A stretch of DNA of 64,000 nucleotides from Altibacter sp. HG106 (GTDB taxonomy: Bacteria; Bacteroidota; Bacteroidia; Flavobacteriales; Flavobacteriaceae): assembly GCF_028561755.1 (NCBI RefSeq), contig NZ_JAQQTD010000003.1, forward strand, positions 124,001-188,000, read 5' to 3'. Under the pieces are notes generated by a model. The model was not told the DNA's origin. It made no database searches and saw only the letters and a list, made by a program, of their open reading frames with translations. Position numbers and translations under genes: made by a program. Within the stretch, counting starts at the first letter, position 1. Each line of letters begins with the position of its first letter. This document shows positions 54,101 through 62,160 of the stretch, piece by piece.

Positions 54101-54831
54101 TCATTTTGGGCGTTCAATTGCTGCTGAATGTCATAAAGTATTTCTGCAAAAGGCGTATTGTTATTGGTGTCATTGGAAGGGAAGGCGGGATCTACAAACA
54201 ACAGTATTTGTTGACCGTCCTGGGTTGTAATAAATCCATCTTTGATCGTAAATTGATCTCCCATTCCCATATCACGGAGCTGCTCCATTCCTTTCCAACC
54301 CAGGCCAAAGGGGTCTCTTAGTAGCGATTTTTTAGCCACAATGCCTGATGGCGATATCAGGGTGCGATAGACCCGTTGGGTTATTTTGGCGATGCTGTCA
54401 GCATCTAGCTGCGTATCTAAGTCTTTGTACACTTCCCGGTCAAGAAACAAAGGGAGGTGCTGGTATACAAAATCAAGAGTGGCTTGCGCGTCTCCTTCTG
54501 GGACATTACCTTGAATTGCTTCAATGTAAGGCTCCGCCTGAGCAGATACACTATCCATCCATTGGCGAGCCGTTTTTACGAGGGTTTCAGAACTGGTGGT
54601 ATCGGCTTTCTTGACCTGAACGATGATCTTATCGGCAAATTCGACCTGCTGTAATACTTGCTGCACGGTCTCTGATCGCTCATTATTGGGAATCAATTTC
54701 GAGATATCCTCTTCAAACGGAATAAAAAATAAGGTACTCCCCAATCCGGCTACCAATAACAACAAGGAAAGAAATGTTCCCAGGGTATGGCGCGAAAGAA
54801 ACGAATAGACCCGAAAAAAAACCTTACTCAT
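51154..54831 (-). CDS. MMPL/RND-type exporter fused to a PlsC-like acyltransferase
   Basis: A 1225-residue fusion. Residues about 1-800 form an RND/MMPL transporter: 12 helices, two periplasmic domains (about 40-235 and 425-635) and a GVTLDYSLHIL helix with the proton-relay type Asp. Residues about 850-1045 form a lysophosphatidic acid acyltransferase-like domain with NHTSFLD (HX4D) at about 893 and FPEGTRS at about 955. Residues about 1090-1225 have a Rossmann-like pattern reminiscent of a degenerate methyltransferase. The fusion suggests that a lipid is acylated and then exported. Such fusions are known from aryl polyene/flexirubin clusters. Confidence 0.9.
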   Translation of the reverse strand: MSKVFFRVYSFLSRHTLGTFLSLLLLVAGLGSTLFFIPFEEDISKLIPNNERSETVQQVLQQVEFADKIIVQVKKADTTSSETLVKTARQWMDSVSAQAEPYIEAIQGNVPEGDAQATLDFVYQHLPLFLDREVYKDLDTQLDADSIAKITQRVYRTLISPSGIVAKKSLLRDPFGLGWKGMEQLRDMGMGDQFTIKDGFITTQDGQQILLFVDPAFPSNDTNNNTPFAEILYDIQQQLNAQNEGVTIGYFGAALVAVANARQIKRDIQFTIGIALSLLMIFFIFFYRRLTIPLVLFIPTILGGLTAVAFLFVVRDSISAISLGIGSVLLGVTLDYSLHILTHLRNQHSVQQLYRDVARPILMSSVTTALAFFCLLFISSQALQDLGIFAGVSVIAASIAALVFIPLLYKGTPTTASQTTFLDRLAAFDFHKSKWAIGIVFGMVVLSFFTYHRVSFNQDLATLNFEPPALKKVQQDLDAVTGIATKSVYLIAYDETTEEALQKNDTLFEQLQALEQQGVVSDISSVGGWLTSKESQTKSIARWNRFWTSEKRDSVQAAFIKNGGALGFKPETFQPFFQQLTTKFSPLSPQEFASISLLRTTDFINEGPQFTTVNTLVKVEDTTAIALINYFQNEENVVVVDRQALNEQFLGNLKKDFNRLIGYSVLVVIFILALSYRSVSLTLVTSIPIFVTWWVTLGLMGLLQLEFNIFNIIISTFIFGLGVDYAIFITNGMLIEYRTGKQALPTHRTSIWLSVATTLLGVGVLIFAKHPALFSIASVSVVGIATAFLMVNTIQPLLFKLFIGSRNKRPIHLRYLLHSCVSFGYYGLGGMLFSLVSMAMPLLPVSKKKKMAVFHWIISKFMKSVLYTNPFVAKKIVNPQGEKFDRPAVIIANHTSFLDILAMGMLTPKMIFLVNDWVYRSPVFGKAVQRAGFYPVSKGLDEEGVAYLQTKIDQGYSLMAFPEGTRSETHQIKRFHKGSFFLAQQFQIDVLPVLIHGTSEVLPKGSFVIRDGSITLKILERIPPPALENARGHALMTKKVMRNFRMAFDQLRHQEESATYYHKMLLEEYRFKGRSLYRKVKEELSAFKNDYHTLQQWLPKKAKIFHAHETSGVLSFLLAVDAPTRSLTSVVPNEETRTLLKNSFLTNQSYKLQFIDTTGLHPVEAYNVVIWNLEVLPKKTTLPISWADVAWGVIPSALAKETRSYWEEIGFEVKEKSEKLVLLKR

Positions 54832-56020
54832 TAGAAGGCAACATTTTAGTCTTAAAGATAGAGAGAACTACATAGCCTACCAAGCCGGTGGCTATCGCAG
54901 CCATCGACGCTAAGATGAAACTGCCGATGAGGTACGATTTTAAATGACGTAATATCTCGAAGTTCTCACTGATTTCGGTTAGGGAATATTCATAGTCCAA
55001 TCCCAATACAAAATGCCCTACGTTGAGACTGGCGAGCACCACAAATGGAATGAAGGGAGGAATGCTTACGTTCGAAAAAGCAAAAGCAATAATGCGATTT
55101 AATTTGAAGGTAACCGCCAAAAAGATGACCAAATAGGTATGAAAACCCCAAAACGGGGAAATCCCAATGAAGACCCCTAATGCCATGGAGAGCGCCTTGA
55201 TTTTCGGACTATCGTTGCTCTGAAGGAAATCTTCCATGAGAAAGCGTTTCCAACCTTTGCGGCGGTATCTTTTAAAGAGTTGAACGGGCTTTACATAGAC
55301 AAAGGCCCAAAATACCAACCATGTGTTGAGAATGCTAATACGTGTAAAATCCTTGAACGGGCGGAAGTGAGACACTCGTTCTTCGGCATCGTAGAGCACA
55401 TTTACCGGAACGTTTTTAACGGTAATGCCCGACCACGCCGACTTCACGATTACCTCGATTTCAAATTCGAATTTTCGGGTGTAGAATTTCTTGTCTTTCA
55501 GCGCACCAATAGGGTATAGCCGAAATCCCGACTGAGTATCCTGCAATTGGATCCCGGTTTCTACCCAAAACCAAAAATTAGAGAATTTGTTTCCGAAGCT
55601 GCTCTTCCCAGGCACCCCTTCCTGCTTCATGTTTCGGGCACCAATTAGCAAGATGGATTCTTGTGCTTCTCTTTCCGAAAGCGCTTTCAGAAAAATTGGG
55701 ATATCTTCTGGAAAATGTTGTCCATCACTATCAATGGTGATGGCGTATTCATATCCCATCTCTACCGCCTGCTTGAACCCCTGCCGCAAGGCGAATCCTT
55801 TTCCTTGATTACGACCATAGCTCACCACGGTAAGTTGTGGAAATAAGGCGAGGATGGCCTCGGTGCTATCTGTGGCTCCATCGTTCACCACGATAAGGGC
55901 TGTAGTATATTCTAGCACGCCCTTGATGACACGTTCTAATGTCTTTTCGTTGTTGTATGTGGGCATCACAACACAACAACGCAAGTCTTTCATTGCTTTA
56001 TGAATCTGTGTTGTTTCCAT
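54824..56020 (-). CDS. Glycosyltransferase family 2 fused to DUF2062
   Basis: A 398-residue protein. Residues about 10-230 are a GT2 glycosyltransferase with VVMPTYNNEKTL, VNDGATDST and the metal-binding ITIDSDGQHF (DxD); residues about 260-398 are DUF2062 with LGVFIGISPFWGFHTYL and two or three helices. It would move a sugar from a dolichyl- or nucleotide-linked donor to a membrane acceptor. The ATG at 56020 is chosen because the upstream 38 codons to 56134 look non-coding and hold an AT-rich promoter-like stretch. Overlaps the downstream exporter gene by 8 bases. Confidence 0.87.
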   Translation of the reverse strand: METTQIHKAMKDLRCCVVMPTYNNEKTLERVIKGVLEYTTALIVVNDGATDSTEAILALFPQLTVVSYGRNQGKGFALRQGFKQAVEMGYEYAITIDSDGQHFPEDIPIFLKALSEREAQESILLIGARNMKQEGVPGKSSFGNKFSNFWFWVETGIQLQDTQSGFRLYPIGALKDKKFYTRKFEFEIEVIVKSAWSGITVKNVPVNVLYDAEERVSHFRPFKDFTRISILNTWLVFWAFVYVKPVQLFKRYRRKGWKRFLMEDFLQSNDSPKIKALSMALGVFIGISPFWGFHTYLVIFLAVTFKLNRIIAFAFSNVSIPPFIPFVVLASLNVGHFVLGLDYEYSLTEISENFEILRHLKSYLIGSFILASMAAIATGLVGYVVLSIFKTKMLPSNE

Positions 56021-56155
56021 ACTTGGCTTCAGAAAAGATCTGCAATCGAACTCGTAACGTACCCCATTTTGGGAGGGCAGCAAAAATAGGGATTCCGAAA
56101 GGAGTTTCAAAAAATATACCTTTGGAAGCCACAATTTTAACGCTTTGTTACGCCG

Positions 56156-56647
56156 CTAGTTGAATTGCGATTTTTCAGCTTCTGAAAATTCATCGGATTG
56201 CACCACATATTGTTTGACAAAGGCACTGATGCTGCCGGAGGAGGTCTCCGAGAAATGAGTTAACAAAAAAGCTTTATCCTCGGCTTTGGCCTTGTGGTAG
56301 CCTAAGAATTTCGGACTGTTTTCTTGTACACTCAAACGCAAACAGCGAAGTTCAATATCATTGGGAGCCATCGCAATAGCTGCTTCCAATTGGGCTACCC
56401 CTTGGGTAAAGAATTCTTTTTTCTCTCTCTTATTTCTAAGGTGTTTTGCCATCACCGTCTGTACCGCTCCTTTGTATCCCAACAACTTCGCACCATCATT
56501 GGGCTTGACCTCGTCGAGGGATTCCAATATTTTTTCTGTTAAGGAAGCATCGTTGGATAATTGAGGATAGACATCCCGAAGCTGCTGTAAAGAAGGCGCT
56601 TGCCAAAAGGATAGAAAAAGTACTAAGGAAAGGAGTGCGATTTTCAT
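56156..56647 (-). CDS. Hypothetical exported helical protein
   Basis: A 163-residue protein of no recognised family. It has a signal peptide (about 1-17, LLSLVLFLSFWQ) and then mostly helical, charged sequence that resembles TPR-type repeats (EAAIAMAPNDIELRCLRLSV). It overlaps the dehydratase gene's stop codon by four bases and so belongs to the pigment-lipid run. A small periplasmic adaptor or assembly protein is possible. A 135-base gap separates it from the glycosyltransferase gene, the longest gap in the run. Confidence 0.75.
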   Translation of the reverse strand: MKIALLSLVLFLSFWQAPSLQQLRDVYPQLSNDASLTEKILESLDEVKPNDGAKLLGYKGAVQTVMAKHLRNKREKKEFFTQGVAQLEAAIAMAPNDIELRCLRLSVQENSPKFLGYHKAKAEDKAFLLTHFSETSSGSISAFVKQYVVQSDEFSEAEKSQFN

Positions 56648-57015
56648 GCGGCTTTGGGCGTATAAACAGCACTCATTTTTAAGGCGACGGTTTCATCAAA
56701 CGCAATGACACATTTGGCTTTAAAGGTATTTTCCTCCTTGGTCCATTGCAACTGCACCCGTAACTTCGGATTTTTCTCGGGATTAATGATGGCCATAAAT
56801 TTTATATTAGAACAAGAACTAAGCTGCAAAGGTTTCTGTACGGCCTGCTCCAGCAATTCTTTGATCATTTGCATCATACAAACTCCGGGGAAAACCGGAT
56901 TGTTAGGGAAATGCCCTTGAAACACCTCATGGTTTTTATTGAGTGCCACGGTTGCCTCGAGCGAATTTTCGGTATTTTGAAAGGAGGAAATGCTATATAA
57001 TCCTTCAATTAACAT
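56644..57015 (-). CDS. FabZ-like 3-hydroxyacyl-ACP dehydratase with altered catalytic Glu
   Basis: A 123-residue hot-dog protein. The FabZ motif GHFPNNPVFPG is intact with the catalytic His35. Fourteen residues on, where FabZ has its catalytic Glu, this protein has Gln49 (GVCMMQM). The fold should be intact but dehydration may be weak or lost, so it could be a structural partner of a second dehydratase outside the window, as in the ApeI/ApeP pair of aryl polyene synthesis (knowledge of family; applied here by inference). Placed between a lipoprotein gene and the small helical protein. Confidence 0.88.
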   Translation of the reverse strand: MLIEGLYSISSFQNTENSLEATVALNKNHEVFQGHFPNNPVFPGVCMMQMIKELLEQAVQKPLQLSSCSNIKFMAIINPEKNPKLRVQLQWTKEENTFKAKCVIAFDETVALKMSAVYTPKAA

Positions 57016-57025
57016 GCGTTCAGGT

Positions 57026-57643
57026 TTAGAGAGAATACAAATCTATAGTAAGTTTTAGATTGAAATGCTCAATCTTTATTTTTTTTGCGCGGTCATCCGA
57101 TATTTCCGTAAAGTTAATCACCACTTTTTTCTTGTACCTTGATGTTTGAATGATGCGCTTGAGTTGGTCTGACGGGTTACTGAACTCGTAGAATCGCCAG
57201 CGTTTGTCATCAGGAACTTTATATAATGTTACGTCCTGCTTCGGAAACATTTCCACCGGAAATTGCGTTTGCGATAGCATCATCTTGAAATCATTTTCTA
57301 ATACCCCAATCAATAGTTTTCGATCTAGCGCTTCAATGATATAGCGAATTTGAAGGGCTTCTTTCTGAAACTCAAAATCAAAGAGGGTCTTCCCCATTTC
57401 GGTGGTAAACACTACGCGATGCGTTTCTGAGCCTGTTTTCTTTACAACCATAATACCTCCAAAGGAGTTTCCATATACCTGCAATTGCGCTTTGTACACG
57501 TAGTCGAGTGCGGTATTCGCAAAATAAGGGTTTTGAAAAGTTACTTCGGAAGGAGGTTGCGCAACCAATCCACGTGTTAACCCTAACGAGCAAGACTGCA
57601 GCACACCCACCAACAGGCAACTAATGATGAAACGCTGAAGCAT
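57026..57643 (-). CDS. Outer-membrane-type lipoprotein of the pigment cluster
   Basis: A 205-residue predicted lipoprotein with lipobox VLQSC (Cys at 18). The rest alternates short strands in a LolB-like half-barrel pattern; the similarity is weak and the family is not certain (DUF3261-like proteins occupy this place in aryl polyene clusters). Its start lies 23 bases inside the lolA-like gene. With LolA next to it, it would accept or hold a lipid on the periplasmic side of the outer membrane. Confidence 0.78.
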   Translation of the reverse strand: MLQRFIISCLLVGVLQSCSLGLTRGLVAQPPSEVTFQNPYFANTALDYVYKAQLQVYGNSFGGIMVVKKTGSETHRVVFTTEMGKTLFDFEFQKEALQIRYIIEALDRKLLIGVLENDFKMMLSQTQFPVEMFPKQDVTLYKVPDDKRWRFYEFSNPSDQLKRIIQTSRYKKKVVINFTEISDDRAKKIKIEHFNLKLTIDLYSL

Positions 57644-58250
57644 CCACAGGGCGGTTTAACGTTCGGTCTGAAAAGACAATTCGGGTGTAATCGTTGGTGG
57701 GTTCTATTAGTTTCACCTGATGTACCATTCCGGTTTCTTTGTGAAACAGCAACTCGAATGCGGCAATGTATTGTTTCATTTTTTCATCCTTCGGAACAAA
57801 CACCACCTTATTCCATTGCTCATTAACATAAAAACTGCGGTCAAAGTCTCCCGCCGAGAATAGGTTCCCTTTTACGCTGTTAACGATCAATTCATTCATC
57901 TGCTGAAAAAGGGCGCTGCTTCCCATGTCGATAGTACTCTTCTTTCCACCGTCATCGATGTGCAATTGATCTCCTTCAAAGATCACCACGTACGAATAAG
58001 GGTTGTTGTATTCCCACCGTACCTTATCGGGCGCTTGAAAGATCATTTTTCCCTTGGTTTCAATGTCATTGGTCAGAAAATCCAGATGTTTCCATTGGGT
58101 AAAATTGGTATGGATGGTAGAAGTGGTTTCAGCTACCTCATTCACTTGTACCATAAGCTGTGCGCGCTGTGCTTCTGTCATAGACTTATCTTGCCCCAAA
58201 AGCGACTGACTGCATACCCATAGCAACAATAAAAACCCTAGCTTCTTCAT
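57621..58250 (-). CDS. LolA-family outer-membrane lipoprotein carrier
   Basis: A 209-residue periplasmic carrier: signal peptide (about 1-19, ending SLLGQ), then the LolA pattern: FTQWKHLDFLTNDIETKGKMIFQAPDKVRWEYNNPYSYVVIFEGDQLHI, with the open beta-sheet and helical plug that hold a lipid chain. A cluster-specific copy, not necessarily the housekeeping LolA, and it likely ferries the aryl-polyene-type lipid or a dedicated lipoprotein across the periplasm. It overlaps the deacetylase stop by four bases. Confidence 0.88.
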   Translation of the reverse strand: MKKLGFLLLLWVCSQSLLGQDKSMTEAQRAQLMVQVNEVAETTSTIHTNFTQWKHLDFLTNDIETKGKMIFQAPDKVRWEYNNPYSYVVIFEGDQLHIDDGGKKSTIDMGSSALFQQMNELIVNSVKGNLFSAGDFDRSFYVNEQWNKVVFVPKDEKMKQYIAAFELLFHKETGMVHQVKLIEPTNDYTRIVFSDRTLNRPVDASAFHH

Positions 58251-59017
58251 ACTTGATTCTTTAAAAGGACGTCGATGGAAACAGCTTCCATTCTCTTGTC
58301 GTGCAAAAATAACAATAACCGTTCCAATACGGCGACGGTTTTTTCACTGCTATCATGCAACAGGATAATATCACCCCCTCGAATTCGCTTGGTAATGCGC
58401 TGCGTCAAGGAGGCTTCAGAAATAGGTAGGGTATCAAACGAGCGTATGCTCCACCCCACCACATGCAACTCGGTTTCGCTCACGGCGCTCTTAATGGCGG
58501 GATTTGTTACTCCAAATGCAGGACGGAACCAACGAAGCGTTACTCCCAAAATCTCCTTTGCGATATTGTTGGTTTGTTGTAGTTCAGACAACATGCGCCT
58601 TTTTCCGAAGAACCCCATGGCATTGCTGTGGGAAAAGGTGTGATTGCCAATAGTATGTTGCTCGTCGTGCATTCGTTTCAGTAATTGCGGATGCTTCTTC
58701 ATCTGCTGCCCAACACAAAAAAAGGTAGCGGTAGCGTTGTGTTTTTTGAGAACGTCCAAAATTTTCGGAGTGATCTTGGGATTCGGACCATCATCAAAGG
58801 TAACAGCGACCCTCTTGCTGTCTTGCTTAGAGGAACGATGCACCGCCTGTAGGTGATAATTCCATCGAATATCAAAACTGCCGATTGCTGTGAATACCAG
58901 CCAAAAGAGCCAAGGTAGCGTCATAATATAAGTAGGGGCATCCACGAAGACTACCAAAACAACAGATAGAAGAAATAAGATGATCGCGGCTCCGGTTATG
59001 TGCCGGAAGCTTAGCAT
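58247..59017 (-). CDS. Polysaccharide deacetylase family protein
   Basis: A 256-residue protein with two N-terminal helices (about 8-30 and 34-50) that would anchor it, and a NodB-type domain: motif 1 VTFDDGPNP with the catalytic base Asp, motif 2 HTFSH with two metal His, motif 3 RWFRPAFG, motif 4 VGWSIRSFD and motif 5 ILLHDS. It removes N-acetyl or other acyl groups from sugars. In this cluster it fits with the glycosyltransferase, suggesting a sugar-containing head group (inference). Confidence 0.9.
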   Translation of the reverse strand: MLSFRHITGAAIILFLLSVVLVVFVDAPTYIMTLPWLFWLVFTAIGSFDIRWNYHLQAVHRSSKQDSKRVAVTFDDGPNPKITPKILDVLKKHNATATFFCVGQQMKKHPQLLKRMHDEQHTIGNHTFSHSNAMGFFGKRRMLSELQQTNNIAKEILGVTLRWFRPAFGVTNPAIKSAVSETELHVVGWSIRSFDTLPISEASLTQRITKRIRGGDIILLHDSSEKTVAVLERLLLFLHDKRMEAVSIDVLLKNQV

Positions 59018-60075
59018 TTTCTGAAAAGAATAAAACTGTGGTTCTCTCCACGGTATTGATCGTACAGTAGCACCGTGTTAATTTGAGAAGGAACCGTGTC
59101 ATTGCACCGCAGCACTTCGGGCAAGATTTGCGATTTGATGGTATGCGCCGCTACCCAAGTTCCAAAGGCCGTAGCCGTATGAAATTCGCCCGATAGATGT
59201 TTGTAATAGGCTTGTGAGGTTTCCGCAAAATCACCTTCACATAATTGGTGGTAGTACCCATCATAATCAATATCTCCGTTGGTTCCTAACAGTAAGACAT
59301 CAACCTCATGTGGGGCTATTCCCTGCTTCTTTAAAAAAGCCTTTGCCGCTACATTTACCTCTTCTGGAGACAGGTGACCGTACAATTCAACATCTACGAT
59401 CTCTGCGTAGCTCGTCGCCTTTTTTTCAGATTCCAACACAAAAAAGCCAGCTCCTTCCGCGAACACAGTCCCTGAGGTTTTGGATTGACGTAATTGTTGC
59501 GTATGAAGATCACCTTCTTTCAGGTGCCCTATTAATTGATGAATCGCAACCGTATGGTCCCATAATTCATCCACGCCGCCCACAAGAAGGGAGGAGAGCT
59601 CTCCTGTTTGAAGCTGCATGATACTGTCTAACAAGGCAGATTCAAAGGAGTTTGAATCATGTACATAGGTTAGGTTATAGCCTTTGCAATCAATTCCCAA
59701 AGCGATCTGGCCGGCCACCGTATTATGTGTACTTTGGATAAATGCCGTAGGGGTAAGGTATTGCTCTCCGTTTTCGATGATCGCGCTAACAAATTTTTCT
59801 GAATCCCGTACCAGGCCTAGTCCGGTCCCGGTAATAATAGCATCCACATTTTCCACACCCGCTTCCTTCATCGCAAAGTGGGAAGCCGTAACCCCCATTT
59901 TGATGGCCTTTGCCATCCTCCGCGCCGCTGCAGCCGAAATGTACTGTTTATAATCAGGGGCAACAACGGGCAAGACATTGGTTTCATAAAACAACGGATT
60001 TGTCAAGAAGGCCTCTTCGCCCCAACTCTGTTGTGCAGATATGCAACCGGTACTTTGTATGTACACCTTTTTCAT
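59011..60075 (-). CDS. Beta-ketoacyl synthase-like protein without catalytic residues (chain-length-factor type)
   Basis: A 354-residue thiolase-fold protein. The acyl-binding Cys of ketosynthases is missing: the nucleophile-elbow region reads HDSNSFESAL, with Ser141 at the Cys position by my alignment. The first active-site His is also lost (LLLGTNGD in place of the usual NAHGTGT). It should pair with the active ketosynthase encoded directly upstream, as a chain-length factor. ATG at 60075 overlaps that gene's stop; the longer frame to 60111 is inside it. Confidence 0.88.
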   Translation of the reverse strand: MKKVYIQSTGCISAQQSWGEEAFLTNPLFYETNVLPVVAPDYKQYISAAAARRMAKAIKMGVTASHFAMKEAGVENVDAIITGTGLGLVRDSEKFVSAIIENGEQYLTPTAFIQSTHNTVAGQIALGIDCKGYNLTYVHDSNSFESALLDSIMQLQTGELSSLLVGGVDELWDHTVAIHQLIGHLKEGDLHTQQLRQSKTSGTVFAEGAGFFVLESEKKATSYAEIVDVELYGHLSPEEVNVAAKAFLKKQGIAPHEVDVLLLGTNGDIDYDGYYHQLCEGDFAETSQAYYKHLSGEFHTATAFGTWVAAHTIKSQILPEVLRCNDTVPSQINTVLLYDQYRGENHSFILFRKC

Positions 60076-61280
60076 GATGGCGTCGCTTTTGAGTAAATGA
60101 CCGTAGAGCAATTACCCCCAAAACCGAGAGAATTAGATAAAACGTGCGTCAGTTCCCTCTCGGTAGCTTGTGTTTCCGGACGCAGTTTAAATTCTTCCAT
60201 CGGGGACTCAAAATTGAGATTTGGAAAGATGGTGTTATGTTGTAAGGCCAATACTGAAAATACCGCTTCTACGCCTCCGGCAGCCGCCAAGGTATGTCCG
60301 GTAAAGGGTTTGGTTGAGCTGAAAGGCGGTACAGCATCACCAAAGACTCTAATCAAGGCCCGTCCTTCGGAAAGATCATTATTACGGGTAGCGGTTCCGT
60401 GTGCATTGATATAATGAATATCACGCGGCGATAATCCCGCTACTTCCAACGCCTTTTGCATCGATAAGGTTGCCCCATCACCATGGTCTGAAGAGGCCGT
60501 TTGATGAAAGGCATCATTGGCATTCCCATACCCCGAAACGTACGCGTAAACCTTTTTAGCTTCTTGCTTGACCAAGGTGTCTGATTCTAACACCAAATAG
60601 GCTGCAGCTTCGCCTAAATTTAATCCTTTGCGATGTTGATCGAAGGGCGTATTATGCGCATCAGAAAGGATCATCAAGGCATTAAAGCCGTTAATAGTAA
60701 ATTTTGACAATGGGTCTACTCCGCCCACAATGACGCGATCCAGACGTCCCGTCTTAATAAGTCGGGCGCCTAACATCACCGAATTAGCCGCGGAAGAACA
60801 CGCGGTACTTATGGTCGTAACCAAGCCATGATTGATGCCCAGGGCTGTCGCGATCTTCTGACTGTGATCGCCGGCATGATGACTTTCTATGTATTTGCGA
60901 CATGCCTCAGAATGCAAGTACTCGTAAAAATACCGCTCGGTCATGTCCATACCTCCTACGGTGGTAGCAGAAATGATTCCCGTACGGACCATCGCATCCG
61001 ATGTTATTTTCGCATCAGCCACGGCTTCCTTTGCGGCCCAGAGTCCGAGCATCGCCGTTCGCGTATAATTGTGATCCTTGGGAAGCTTCAGCGCTGCTTC
61101 CAATTGGGCATTAGAATGTTCGATTTCTCCTACCCATATCGCATCGCGATGTATGGTATCAATTTTTGAAACACGTTGCACTCCCGTGGTTCCAGACAGC
61201 AAGGAACGGTAATTACTTGCCACATCGTTTCCGATGGCAGAAATTATTCCCATACCTGTAATGGCAACCCCTTGATTCAT
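60072..61280 (-). CDS. Beta-ketoacyl-ACP synthase (active FabF type)
   Basis: A 402-residue condensing enzyme with a full Cys-His-His triad: Cys161 in STACSSAANS, His in INAHGTATRNND and His in KPFTGHTLAAAGG. It elongates an acyl chain on the ACP encoded 18 bases upstream. The VKKVYAYVSGYG stretch and the LNLGEAAAYLVLES strand are standard for FabF-like enzymes. Most likely it acts with the catalytically dead partner encoded next. Confidence 0.95.
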   Translation of the reverse strand: MNQGVAITGMGIISAIGNDVASNYRSLLSGTTGVQRVSKIDTIHRDAIWVGEIEHSNAQLEAALKLPKDHNYTRTAMLGLWAAKEAVADAKITSDAMVRTGIISATTVGGMDMTERYFYEYLHSEACRKYIESHHAGDHSQKIATALGINHGLVTTISTACSSAANSVMLGARLIKTGRLDRVIVGGVDPLSKFTINGFNALMILSDAHNTPFDQHRKGLNLGEAAAYLVLESDTLVKQEAKKVYAYVSGYGNANDAFHQTASSDHGDGATLSMQKALEVAGLSPRDIHYINAHGTATRNNDLSEGRALIRVFGDAVPPFSSTKPFTGHTLAAAGGVEAVFSVLALQHNTIFPNLNFESPMEEFKLRPETQATERELTHVLSNSLGFGGNCSTVIYSKATPS

Positions 61281-61298
61281 TTAGCGTTCTGTTGTGGT

Positions 61299-61556
61299 TT
61301 ATCGTGTGCGGTGTTCCTCAATATAGGTGGCCATCACTTCTACCGACTGAAAGATCTTTTTCCCTTCCTTGGGATCGCTTAGTTTGATGCCGTAGTCTTT
61401 ATCCAGCATCACGATCAGCTCTAGCGCGTCGATCGAATCGAGCCCCAAACCATCGCCAAAAAGCGGGTCGTTATCTTCGATTTCTTCCATAGAAACATCT
61501 TCCAAATTTAATTGTTCTATGATCTTCTCTTTTAATTCCTGTTTAAGTGCTGTCAT
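61299..61556 (-). CDS. Acyl carrier protein
   Basis: An 85-residue carrier protein. The phosphopantetheine site is Ser41 in LGLDSIDALEL, preceded by an acidic helix and the typical four-helix pattern. It carries the growing chain for the surrounding ketosynthases. It is distinct from a housekeeping FabF-linked ACP because it sits inside the cluster. The gene overlaps the next upstream gene's end by 14 bases. Confidence 0.96.
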   Translation of the reverse strand: MTALKQELKEKIIEQLNLEDVSMEEIEDNDPLFGDGLGLDSIDALELIVMLDKDYGIKLSDPKEGKKIFQSVEVMATYIEEHRTR

Positions 61557-62160
61557 GATGTTTTTTGTATAGTTGTTGAATCGCTTGCGCGGAAATGGTG
61601 TTGTTGGTTATAAGATATAAAAATGCTTCATACTCGGTTTCAGAATCAAAATCGACCCATCCACATAATACGGCCGGCGCTTTTTTTGTAGCAATGAGAT
61701 GATTACAATAGGGTTGCACCGCTTCGGCCTTAAAGCTGTCAAAGATAAAAAAACTATTTTCTGAAAAAAGCTGATGTCGGATGCTTATTTCACCCAAACA
61801 AATATTCGGTAAGGTGTATACAAAAACCGCAGGACTAGGGTAATACGCTTCTTGATGCTGAATACTGTGTTGATGTTTTCTATCGGAATCTAAACTGGAA
61901 GCCCGATTGGCAAATACCAGGGCTGTCTCTTCATGAAAGGGAGCTTCTTGTGAGATCACTTCCGAAGCCATAAACGCCAATTTACTGAGGCGATCCATTT
62001 TAAAAAATTTGGGATAGTTTACGTCCCCTTGTTTGTACGCGCCCTTCATCAATTGTTTGAATGGTACTGTTTCATCTGCATACCATACTGCTCCATTGCT
62101 CCAAATCTTTCCATTGGAAATATAACAAAACTTGGGTATGGAGGTTTCCTTAAGACTCAT
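61543..62160 (-). CDS. Short ketosynthase-like protein (Ketoacyl-synt_2 type)
   Basis: A 205-residue protein resembling only the N-terminal half of a ketosynthase: the stretch FKMDRLSKLAFMASEVI and then TLPNICLGEISIRHQLFSENSFF, as in the beta-ketoacyl synthase N-terminal-like family found in aryl polyene and flexirubin clusters. No catalytic Cys or His is present in the usual places. It is too short to be an active enzyme; a structural or gatekeeping partner is likely. Overlaps the ACP gene by 14 bases and the next ketosynthase by 11. Confidence 0.75.
   Translation of the reverse strand: MSLKETSIPKFCYISNGKIWSNGAVWYADETVPFKQLMKGAYKQGDVNYPKFFKMDRLSKLAFMASEVISQEAPFHEETALVFANRASSLDSDRKHQHSIQHQEAYYPSPAVFVYTLPNICLGEISIRHQLFSENSFFIFDSFKAEAVQPYCNHLIATKKAPAVLCGWVDFDSETEYEAFLYLITNNTISAQAIQQLYKKHHDST

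Noticed and set aside
56021-56134. N-terminal 38-codon extension of the GT2-DUF2062 gene
   Set aside because: Lacks similarity to the GT2 start and covers an AT-rich stretch with a TATATTTT-like element; the start at 56020 is better.
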